Below, in pieces: positions 5,283 to 10,767 of a DNA stretch of 10,767 nucleotides. Where the stretch lies: contig JAUXBQ010000080.1 in the NCBI GenBank assembly GCA_030619365.1, forward strand, positions 1 through 10,767. The letters are read 5' to 3'. Within the stretch, counting starts at the first letter, position 1. Each line of letters begins with the position of its first letter. Below the pieces are notes generated by a model that worked only from the letters and a program-made list of their open reading frames with translations, was not told the DNA's origin and did no database searches. The position numbers and the translations under genes were made by a program. The stretch comes from a candidate division FCPU426 bacterium (GTDB lineage Bacteria; Oederibacteriota; JAAXVQ01; JAUVAV01).

Positions 5283-6410
5283 ATGAAACCTCCAATCAAG
5301 TTTTTACATACGGCTGATCTGCACCTGGGCGCGAAGTTTGTGGGCCTGGGCGGGCGCGGGAAAGAACAACGCCTTCGCTTGCGCGAGGTCATGCAGGATA
5401 TAACGGCCCTGGCTTTGCGCGAGCAGGTGGACATGGTCCTCCTGGCCGGGGACATGTTTGACAACAACACGCCCTCGAGGGAATCCATCCAGGTATTTCA
5501 GGAATCCCTGTTCAAACTGGCGGGTGCGCGCATTCCTACGCTGCTTATCGGCGGCACCCATGATCCCTGCCTGGAGCAGGGTGTCCTGGCCCAGCTGGCC
5601 CGGCAATCCCCGGGCCAGTTCATTCTGTTCGGACCGGAGAACCGTACCTGGAATCATCCCGGCAAACCGGTGACTGTGCAGGGTGTTTCACTGCTGGCGG
5701 CTGACCACCCCCGCCGCCCCCTGGCCAATTTGCGCCGGACACCGGGCCCGGAATGGCAGATCGGCATGGCGCACGCCTCGCTGGAAGTGGGCTCCGGCAG
5801 CGAACGCGAAGCCGCCTTCACCTCGGCGGACGTAGGGGAAACACAGCTGGATTACCTGGCCCTGGGGCACTGGCACCGCTTACGGGATTGTTCCGCAGGG
5901 GAAACCGTGTGCTGGTATTCGGGATCGCCGGAAATGATCGCCCTGGACGAGGGGGAGCGCGGGTCCGTGCTGATCGTGAGCCTGGAGGAGGGGAAACAGG
6001 CCGAAGTTCAGGCCAAGAGCGTGGGGCGGCGGTTTCTGGTGAAGCTGTCAGTGGACGGCCAGGCTGAGGACAAGATCCTGCGCCAGGCGCGGGCCCTGGC
6101 CGATCCGGATGCGGTTCTGGACCTTACGCTGACCGGGATTTTCCCGCCGCAAGACCTGCCTGACCTGGACAGCCTGCGCCAGCAAATGGAATCGGATTTT
6201 TTCTTCGTTCGCCTGCACAGCGCGGTTTTCGCCGAGATTTCGCCGGAACAACTGTCCGCCTATCCGGAGAACACGGTGCTGGGCCGTTTTATCCGGCTGG
6301 TGCAGGAGCGCAAAGAGCAGGCGGATCTTAAACAACAGCCGGAATTGGACCAAGCGCTGCAATTGGGCGTGGCCATGCTCACCGGACGCGAGGTGGCGCC
6401 GTGGTCCTGA
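5283..6410 (+). CDS. SbcD/Mre11-like DNA repair exonuclease (YhaO-type metallophosphoesterase)
   Basis: Predicted Mn-dependent nuclease subunit of an SbcCD/Mre11-Rad50-like complex that trims DNA ends and hairpins. The phosphoesterase core carries TADLHLG (10-16; D12, H14), GDMFD (56-60; D57), GGTHD (90-94), MAH (162-164; H164) and LGHWH (194-198; H196, H198), in the usual order. The third motif is normally GNHD; here the metal-binding Asn is Thr (T92). Residues about 250-345 form the C-terminal region found in YhaO-like proteins, and the length (375 residues) fits. Start ATG 5283 follows GAAGG six bases upstream and sits outside the repeat. Its end overlaps the ATPase gene by 10 bp, the standard arrangement for the two subunits. 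Family certain; whether it is an active nuclease with altered metal use or a divergent paralogue is open. Confidence 0.9.
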   Translation: MKPPIKFLHTADLHLGAKFVGLGGRGKEQRLRLREVMQDITALALREQVDMVLLAGDMFDNNTPSRESIQVFQESLFKLAGARIPTLLIGGTHDPCLEQGVLAQLARQSPGQFILFGPENRTWNHPGKPVTVQGVSLLAADHPRRPLANLRRTPGPEWQIGMAHASLEVGSGSEREAAFTSADVGETQLDYLALGHWHRLRDCSAGETVCWYSGSPEMIALDEGERGSVLIVSLEEGKQAEVQAKSVGRRFLVKLSVDGQAEDKILRQARALADPDAVLDLTLTGIFPPQDLPDLDSLRQQMESDFFFVRLHSAVFAEISPEQLSAYPENTVLGRFIRLVQERKEQADLKQQPELDQALQLGVAMLTGREVAPWS

Positions 6411-8443
6411 AGCAACTCGAGCTTTTGCGCTTTAAACACTTTTTAAACCACCGGGTGGATTTCCAACCGGGTTTCAACGTGATTCGCGGCCCGAATGAAT
6501 CCGGCAAGAGCACGCTGCGCCGGGCCCTCTTGACGGCTTTCTTCGGTAACCCCACCAGTTCCAGCGAGGGGGTCAAGGCCCTGACCACTTGGGGACAGAG
6601 CGAACGGTGCGAGCTTCGCCTGGAATATCTGGACGAGAACGGCCAGACCTGCCGGCTCCGCAAGGATTTTGCCGCCAACAAGATATTTCTACTGCGCGGT
6701 GAAGAGTCCTTCCGCACGCTCAAGACCATTCAGAATTACCTGCAAGCCACGCTGGGGATTCCCACCGAGGAGCTGTACGAGCTTTGTGCCTCGCTCGACG
6801 TCCGTTCCCTGGGAAATTTTGGGTCCCTGACCGACCGTAAACAAGTGGGGAAAATGCTCGCTGGCCTGATGACCGGTTCAGCCGCCGGGCAGGACGTGCT
6901 CCAGGTGTTGAAGCGCCTGGACGACGCGCAGCGGGAACTGGTCAAGGGCGAACGCGCCGCGGCTAAGACCGCCGGTCCCATTAAAGCGGCCCGGGAACGC
7001 CTGACCAAGTTGCGCGCCAAATTGGCCGAGACGCAAAGCCTACTGAAGAGCCGCGGTCAGCAGCTGCAAACTTACCAAGCCCTCAGTTCAGATACAGTCA
7101 ACAACGAGGCGGAACTCGCCCAGACCGAGCGTTTGCTGCAGGCCAACCGAAAAATATCCGAAGCTGAAAAGCGGAAACGAGAGTTGGCGGCGCAGGACGC
7201 TGATTTTGAAAAAAACGCGCGGGCGGTGGGCAGTTGGGAGTCCCGGGCCACTGCCGTGCGCACCGCGCTGGAGCAGGAAAAAGCCGCCCGGCTGGCTCCA
7301 GAGGCGATCGAGGAACTCAGGACTTTGTTGCTGACCAGGTCGCAACCGGCACCGCGCGTTTCCGTACACCGGGATCCCATTGCCCGGATCCTGATGATCT
7401 GTGGCAGTGTGGTGGGTCTGGCCGGATTGACGCTCTTCTTTTTTAAATGGATGGTCGGCCTGTTGGTGTTGATCAGCGGCGCGGGGACCTGGATCGCGGG
7501 CTGGATGAAAAAAACCGCCATCCGCGAGCAGGAACGCCGGCATAACCAGGAAACCAGCGAGTGGCAAGCAGCGGGGGCGGCGCTCGATCGCCGTTTGCAT
7601 GAGTTTCAGGAACAGGCCCAGGGCCTGGAGGGCGAGGCGATTCTGTCCTCCTGGGAGCGCGCGCAAAGCTTGCGCACGGAAAAACAAGCCATGGAGCGGC
7701 AGCTTGGGGAGATGCCGGCCATTGATCACGAACGCTGGCAGGAGGTCCGCCGGGATTTGCGACTGACGGAAGACGTGCTGCAGTCCACGGAATTGGCGCC
7801 CCTGCGCCTGGCACCCGCGGACTTTGCCTCCCGCCAGCACACCTTTCACTCGCTGGAAACCCGGCTGAGCGAACAGCGCGAACAAAAGAGCCGCCTGCAG
7901 GCCCTGCTGGATCACAGCCAGGGCCAGTTGGACGGTGTGGCCGAATTGGACGAAGAGATTGCCGAGAGCCGGGAACGCCTGGCTTATTTGGAGGAACGGG
8001 CGCGGGTTTGCCGCCTGACGCACGAGCTGTTGGATCAGGCGAGGCGTGACACGCTGAATCCCGCCCGGCAGGTTCTGGAAAACCGCGCCGGTGAATTGTT
8101 CGCCGTAATGAGCCGCGGGCGGTACCAGAATATAGCAGTTGACGATGAGGATTTATCCAGTAAGATATTAGTGACGGAAACGGGGAAGTGGGAGACACCG
8201 GACGTATTGTCGCAGGGCGCGTTTGACCAGTTCTATCTCAGCCTGCGGCTGGCCTTGTCCGAAATTCTGGCCGGCGGCCGGAAACCGCCCCTGCTTTTGG
8301 ATGAGCCGTTGACCGCGTTTGATCCTGACCGGATGGCGGCGGCTCTGGCTCATCTCCGGCAGATCGCGCAAGAGCGACAGGTATTGTTCTTCACCTGCCG
8401 GCCGGATTACGATGACGCCGCGGATCACGTGATTCGATTGTGA
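6401..8443 (+). CDS. SbcC/Rad50-like ATPase with central transmembrane hairpin (YhaN-type)
   Basis: Predicted ABC/SMC-type ATPase partner of the upstream nuclease. Residues 1-160 hold the N-terminal half of the ATPase with Walker A GPNESGKST (30-38). Residues about 165-300 and 375-545 are Glu/Arg/Gln-rich and predicted coiled coil. Between them are two hydrophobic helices (about 329-348 and 350-368) where Rad50 has its CXXC zinc hook; no CXXC is present. The C-terminal half has the signature LSQGAFDQFYLSLRLAL (603-619) and Walker B LLLDEP (631-636; D634, E635). The H-loop position reads FFTCRPDY, Arg667 where relatives often have His. At 680 residues it is shorter than B. subtilis YhaN (about 960) or SbcC (about 1050). 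GTG 6401 has AGGTGG upstream and overlaps the nuclease stop. Membrane attachment through the coiled-coil tip is inference. Confidence 0.88.
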   Translation: MVLKQLELLRFKHFLNHRVDFQPGFNVIRGPNESGKSTLRRALLTAFFGNPTSSSEGVKALTTWGQSERCELRLEYLDENGQTCRLRKDFAANKIFLLRGEESFRTLKTIQNYLQATLGIPTEELYELCASLDVRSLGNFGSLTDRKQVGKMLAGLMTGSAAGQDVLQVLKRLDDAQRELVKGERAAAKTAGPIKAARERLTKLRAKLAETQSLLKSRGQQLQTYQALSSDTVNNEAELAQTERLLQANRKISEAEKRKRELAAQDADFEKNARAVGSWESRATAVRTALEQEKAARLAPEAIEELRTLLLTRSQPAPRVSVHRDPIARILMICGSVVGLAGLTLFFFKWMVGLLVLISGAGTWIAGWMKKTAIREQERRHNQETSEWQAAGAALDRRLHEFQEQAQGLEGEAILSSWERAQSLRTEKQAMERQLGEMPAIDHERWQEVRRDLRLTEDVLQSTELAPLRLAPADFASRQHTFHSLETRLSEQREQKSRLQALLDHSQGQLDGVAELDEEIAESRERLAYLEERARVCRLTHELLDQARRDTLNPARQVLENRAGELFAVMSRGRYQNIAVDDEDLSSKILVTETGKWETPDVLSQGAFDQFYLSLRLALSEILAGGRKPPLLLDEPLTAFDPDRMAAALAHLRQIAQERQVLFFTCRPDYDDAADHVIRL

Positions 8444-8491
8444 GGAAAGACGCGGAATAAGCTATCTGGGGATGAAAGGGGTTCGGGGAAT

Positions 8492-9376
8492 ATGCGGGAG
8501 CTCATAACAGTGGTCATTTGCATCGTGTTATTTATGGTCGCCCTGCAAAGCGGCCTGATCAAGACGGGGTTGGACTACACGGCTGTTTCCGAAAACAACG
8601 AGAATCTCAAACAGGTCAACGAGCAGCTGACCACCAAGCTTAAGCAAATGAACGAGTGGACCAAGGGCGCTGACCGCTCCGTGTCCGCCGGCCAGGTAGC
8701 CAGGTTGGAGCGAATGGAGAAAGCCAAGGAACAACTCAAAAAGCAACTGGCGCGCGAGATTAAAACCCGGGAAGTCGAGTTGAAAGAATCCGGGGAACAG
8801 TTCAAGCTGGTGCTGCTGGATAAAGTGCTTTTCGCCCGGCAGTCCGACCAGATCCAGCCGGGATCCCGGGATCTGCTGCACAAGATCGCCAAGATTATCA
8901 ATTATTTCGACAACTTGGAAATCGAGGTCGCGGGTTACACCAACAACCAGCCCATCGCCGCGCGCTTCCGGAAAAAGAATTCCACGCACCTTAAGCTGTC
9001 CGTGTCGCGAGCCGTGGCCGTGGCTAAGTTTCTGCAGCGAGAGGGGCAGGTGGACCCCGTACAGATCAAGGTGGCGGGATTCGGGACCGTGCGGCCGGTG
9101 GTGCCCAATGATTCCGAGTACCACCGGACCATAAACGGTCGCATCGAGATCAGCCTTAATCCGGTCGATCCGGCCTTGCTTTCCAAAGCCCGGGATATTT
9201 ACCGGACCGAGTCCCTGCTTCCCGGCCAGGGGGACAAGAAAAAAGCGTTGACCCGGGAGGAGTATGAGCCCGAGTACATCGAATCGCTGCCGGACGGGGA
9301 AGCGATCGGCGAAGACGCCCTGAATCAGGAGGATGAAATGAAGTTCGACGCCGGGTACGAAATGCCGGAACCCTAA
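8492..9376 (+). CDS. Membrane-anchored coiled-coil protein with OmpA/MotB-type domain
   Basis: 294-residue envelope protein. Residues 4-22 form one uncleaved transmembrane helix, residues about 33-105 are a charged coiled coil, and residues about 106-222 are an OmpA/MotB-like domain, predicted to face the periplasm and touch peptidoglycan. Visible domain landmarks are IEVAGYTNN (144-152), LKLSVSRAVAVAKFL (167-181) and VAGFGTVRPVVPND (194-207), ending NGRIEI (215-220). The Asp that follows Thr in the usual GHTD motif is Asn here (N151), while the Arg of LSxxRA (R173) is kept; these two positions contact diaminopimelate in OmpA homologues. The last 70 residues are acidic and low in complexity. 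It is the third gene of the nuclease/ATPase group, 48 bp after the ATPase. It lacks the MotB-specific plug and proton-channel Asp, so it is not a clear flagellar stator. Confidence 0.82.
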   Translation: MRELITVVICIVLFMVALQSGLIKTGLDYTAVSENNENLKQVNEQLTTKLKQMNEWTKGADRSVSAGQVARLERMEKAKEQLKKQLAREIKTREVELKESGEQFKLVLLDKVLFARQSDQIQPGSRDLLHKIAKIINYFDNLEIEVAGYTNNQPIAARFRKKNSTHLKLSVSRAVAVAKFLQREGQVDPVQIKVAGFGTVRPVVPNDSEYHRTINGRIEISLNPVDPALLSKARDIYRTESLLPGQGDKKKALTREEYEPEYIESLPDGEAIGEDALNQEDEMKFDAGYEMPEP

Positions 9377-9400
9377 GCTTGGGGAAGAAAAAATAAAAGG

Positions 9401-9453
9401 AAAAGGCCGCCGTCTTGTCTAACCTCTTGTACAGGACAGGAGGAGGCCTTTTT
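9401..9453 (+). terminator. Terminator-like hairpin that also encloses the radC ribosome-binding site
   Basis: AAAAGGCC (9401-9408) pairs with GGCCTTTT (9445-9452). After one mismatch and one bulge, CC (9410-9411) pairs with GG (9442-9443) and TCTTGTCT (9413-9420) with GGACAGGA (9434-9441, two G-U pairs). The loop is about 13 bases and five T follow the stem. This is the shape of an intrinsic terminator for the OmpA-like gene. The radC Shine-Dalgarno AGGAGG (9441-9446) lies in the 3' arm, and the T-run touches the radC ATG, so the fold would also block radC translation in read-through RNA. Confidence 0.6.
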
Positions 9454-10215
9454 ATGGATGTCAAACTTCCCATCTCCGCGTGGCCGGCCGGCGACCGGCC
9501 CCGGGAACGGCTTTTAACCGCCGGGTCTGCGGGTCTGGCGGACGCTGAATTGATCGCGATTTTACTGGGCAGCGGCGCCAAAGGGAAATCAGCGCTGGAT
9601 ATTGCCCGCCAACTGATCCAGCAATTCGACGGCCTGCCGGGCCTGGGGAGGATCTCGGGCGCGTGCTTGTCGGCGATTCCCGGGATGGGCCCGGCCAAAG
9701 TAGCCCGGGTGCTGGCTGCCTGCGAGTTGGGGCGGCGGCGCGAGTTGCAGCGTAACCGGAAACGAACGGTAATTCGGACGCCCTCGGACGCGGCGGGGCT
9801 GCTCGCCCCGCGCCTGCGCGACGAGCTCCACGAAACGTTCTGGGTGCTCTTGCTGGATACCAAGCACCGGGTTCTGGCTGAATGGCCGGTGAGCCGGGGC
9901 GGCTTGGACCAGGTCAACGTGGATCCGCGGGATATATTTCAGCCCGCCCTGGAACACCGGGCTGCCGCGGTCCTGCTGGCGCACAATCATCCCAGCGGCG
10001 ATCCGGAACCCAGCGCCGCGGATATCGCGCTGACCCGGCGCCTGGCCGAGGCCGCGCAACTGTTGGGGATCCGTTTGTTGGATCATATTATTATCGGAGA
10101 TGGGGTGTTTAAGAGTCTTGCCGAAAAATGTCAACTTACCGAAGGAAAAAAAACTTACCATTCGCCACAAAGCCCAGTTGTTGGCTTACGCCGCGGGGAA
10201 CAAAAAGGGCAGTAA
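9454..10215 (+). CDS. radC: RadC-family JAB/MPN-domain protein (UPF0758)
   Basis: Cytoplasmic protein of the RadC family; the DNA-repair role in the name is historical and unproven. The N-terminus WPAGDRPRERLL (10-21) is typical, followed by a helix-hairpin-helix region with LPGLGRI (61-67) and IPGMGPAKVARVLA (75-88). The C-terminal JAB metalloenzyme domain has ETFWVLLLD (127-135), AHNHPSGDPEPSAAD (176-190; zinc ligands H177, H179, D190) and LLDHIIIGDG (208-217). Start ATG 9454 follows AGGAGG by seven bases; an in-frame TTG at 9415 lies inside the hairpin and is unlikely. The conserved domain ends near residue 228; the last 25 residues (GKKTYHSPQS onward) have no family counterpart and are read out of frame over the beginning of rsfS, suggesting loss of the ancestral stop. 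253 residues against the usual 220-235. Confidence 0.92.
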   Translation: MDVKLPISAWPAGDRPRERLLTAGSAGLADAELIAILLGSGAKGKSALDIARQLIQQFDGLPGLGRISGACLSAIPGMGPAKVARVLAACELGRRRELQRNRKRTVIRTPSDAAGLLAPRLRDELHETFWVLLLDTKHRVLAEWPVSRGGLDQVNVDPRDIFQPALEHRAAAVLLAHNHPSGDPEPSAADIALTRRLAEAAQLLGIRLLDHIIIGDGVFKSLAEKCQLTEGKKTYHSPQSPVVGLRRGEQKGQ

Positions 10216-10501
10216 TACGGTTGTTTTGAATTTGGAGGGTCTTTCGACCATTGCGGATTTCTTTGTCATTACCTCCGCCAGAACCGGCATCCAGGTGAAA
10301 GCCATTGTCCAGGAAATTGAACGGGTTTGCGTGGAAGAGAAAATCCGGATCTATCATACCGAGGGACTGGGTCAGTCCTCCTGGGTGCTGCTTGACCTGG
10401 GAGACGTCATGGTGCACGTTTTTACCGAGGTCCAGCGACGGTACTACGACCTGGAGTCCCTGTGGAAAGCCGCCAAACGCATCCCCCTACCTAAATTGTG
10501 A
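10100..10501 (+). CDS. rsfS: Ribosomal silencing factor RsfS (start uncertain)
   Basis: Small cytoplasmic protein that binds ribosomal protein uL14 on the 50S subunit and blocks subunit joining when nutrients are low. Family signatures are VVLNLEGLSTIADFFVI, where relatives have DIVVLDLRGLSSIADYFVI, then QVKAI, EGLGQSSWVLLDLGDV, and VHVFTEVQRRYYDLESLW near the end. The start is uncertain. ATG 10100 gives 133 residues but overlaps radC by 116 bp and has GGAG directly against it with no spacing. TTG 10118 is weak. Alignment by eye with the E. coli protein puts the natural N-terminus near 10157-10160, where only ATT (10160) is available, with AAGGA at 10142-10146. Translation is probably coupled to radC. 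A CCGGC hairpin at 10596 would end the transcript. Confidence 0.88.
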   Translation: MGCLRVLPKNVNLPKEKKLTIRHKAQLLAYAAGNKKGSNTVVLNLEGLSTIADFFVITSARTGIQVKAIVQEIERVCVEEKIRIYHTEGLGQSSWVLLDLGDVMVHVFTEVQRRYYDLESLWKAAKRIPLPKL

Positions 10502-10515
10502 AAGAATAAATAATG

Positions 10516-10546
10516 GCCACAGATACACACGGATGCACACAGATAA
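10516..10546. repeat. CACAGAT-type intergenic repeat
   Basis: GGCCACAGATACACACGGAT followed by GCACACAGATAAA contains three near-copies of an ACACAGAT/ACACGGAT unit. This kind of repeat, like the CACGAAG element at 5068-5265, is recurrent between genes of many environmental bacteria. No coding function is seen. Confidence 0.6.
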
Positions 10547-10595
10547 AAAGGTCAAAGGATTCAATCTGGCATTATAATCTTAGATTTTTTCCTGG

Positions 10596-10625
10596 ATTCC
10601 GGCTTTCGCCGGAATGACGATTTTT
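10596..10625 (+). terminator. Palindromic CCGGC repeat acting as likely rsfS terminator
   Basis: ATTCCGGC (10596-10603) pairs perfectly with GCCGGAAT (10608-10615) around TTTC, then GACGA and five or more T (10621-10625). This is one of the dispersed ATTCCGGC-TTTC-GCCGGAAT palindromes common in bacterial intergenic DNA. Here it can serve as an intrinsic terminator about 95 bases after rsfS, though the T-run is five bases from the stem. Confidence 0.5.
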
Positions 10626-10634
10626 CTTAATAAA

Positions 10635-10659
10635 CGTCACCCCGGCGCAGGCCGGGGTC
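10635..10659 (-). repeat. Second, inverted copy of the CCGGC palindromic repeat, interrupted
   Basis: CGTCACCCCGGC, GCAG, GCCGGGGTC: stem CCCCGGC (10640-10646) with GCCGGGG (10651-10657). It is in the opposite orientation to the copy at 10593-10619, whose reverse complement reads CGTCATTCCGGC and so on, ending in TCC. In this copy the sequence changes after GGGGTC, where the presumed intron begins. Confidence 0.7.
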
Positions 10660-10767
10660 GTGCGCCAGCAAGCGCAATCAGTCCGAGAGGTGCAAGTCCT
10701 CTCCAGGTGAAGTTTCCACACCTGAAGCCGAAGTCAACTGCGTCGTCGTGAGGCGGGGTGGGGAGCA
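10660..10767 (+). mobile_element. 5' end of a group II intron (cut by window edge)
   Basis: From GTGCG at 10660, which matches the group II intron 5' consensus GUGYG, the sequence folds into successive short hairpins as in domain I: TGCGC (10661-10665) with GCGCA (10672-10676), GAGAGG (10685-10690) with CCTCTC (10698-10703) around TGCAAGT, and CAGGTG (10704-10709) with CACCTG (10719-10724). The GAGAGG-TGCAAGT-CCTCTC hairpin and the following GAAGCCGAAG and TCGTGAGGCGGGG strings look like bacterial group II introns as I remember them. A reverse transcriptase/maturase ORF is expected to the right of the window. It sits directly after a GC-rich hairpin, the kind of target used by group IIC introns; the subclass is not established. 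Confidence 0.7.

Noticed and set aside
7088..8023. Long minus-strand open frame opposite the ATPase
   Set aside because: Low-complexity Gln/Ala/Gly/Arg/Pro translation with no family resemblance; the sense strand encodes coiled coil with conserved ATPase motifs at both ends.
6401..8443. Zinc hook of canonical Rad50/SbcC
   Set aside because: No CXXC motif exists in the protein; the centre contains two hydrophobic helices instead.
8492..9376. Flagellar stator MotB
   Set aside because: No MotA neighbour, no channel Asp in the transmembrane helix, and a long coiled coil after the helix; only the OmpA-like domain is shared.
9415..9453. TTG start for radC at 9415
   Set aside because: The 13 added residues have no family counterpart, and the strong AGGAGG at 9441-9446 is correctly spaced for ATG 9454.
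10305..10577. Alternate-frame ORF over the 3' part of rsfS and beyond
   Set aside because: It overlaps the well-conserved RsfS C-terminus in another frame and runs into intergenic repeats.

Overview
The window looks like chromosomal DNA of a Gram-negative (diderm) bacterium, probably from a poorly cultivated, environmental lineage. A Wza-like outer-membrane lipoprotein and an OmpA-family protein argue for an outer membrane. The Thr/Pro-rich surface-protein tail, the CACGAAG-type and CCGGC/GCCGG-type intergenic repeats and the group II intron edge are common in large genomes of Deltaproteobacteria-like and candidate-phylum bacteria. I cannot assign a phylum from sequence reading alone. Every supported gene lies on the + strand.

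Left part (1-2511) is an AT-richer surface and polysaccharide block. It starts with the 3' end of a gene ending in near-identical 60-bp tandem repeats (Thr-rich stalk). Next come a small Wza-type polysaccharide export lipoprotein, a gene-free stretch of about 320 bp rich in hairpins, and a monotopic phosphoglycosyl transferase that would start an exopolysaccharide or O-antigen repeat unit. The chain-length/tyrosine-kinase (Wzc-like) partner usually found beside these is absent here.

Middle part (2769-5068) is GC-richer and tightly packed. A ROK-family sugar kinase overlaps a stand-alone receiver-domain response regulator, followed by a small HEXXH metallopeptidase and D-aminoacyl-tRNA deacylase (dtd). 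Start and stop codons overlap or the genes are separated by a few tens of bases with hairpins around the ribosome-binding site.

A long imperfect inverted repeat built from CACGAAG units (about 5068-5265) separates dtd from a second operon. That operon has an SbcD/Mre11/YhaO-like nuclease, overlapping by 10 bp an SbcC/Rad50/YhaN-like ATPase that carries a transmembrane hairpin instead of a zinc hook, then an inner-membrane-anchored coiled-coil protein with an OmpA-type domain. A strong terminator-like hairpin ends this group and contains the Shine-Dalgarno of the next gene, radC. radC overlaps the start of rsfS (ribosomal silencing factor).

The right end (10502-10767) is intergenic and mobile DNA: a CACAGAT-type repeat, two inverted copies of a CCGGC palindromic repeat, and, directly after the second copy, what reads as the 5' end of a group II intron cut off by the window edge. 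The most interesting points are the nuclease/membrane-ATPase/OmpA cluster with unusual active-site residues, the RBS-occluding hairpins (especially at radC), the structured leader of the phosphoglycosyl transferase, and the intron inserted at a palindrome.
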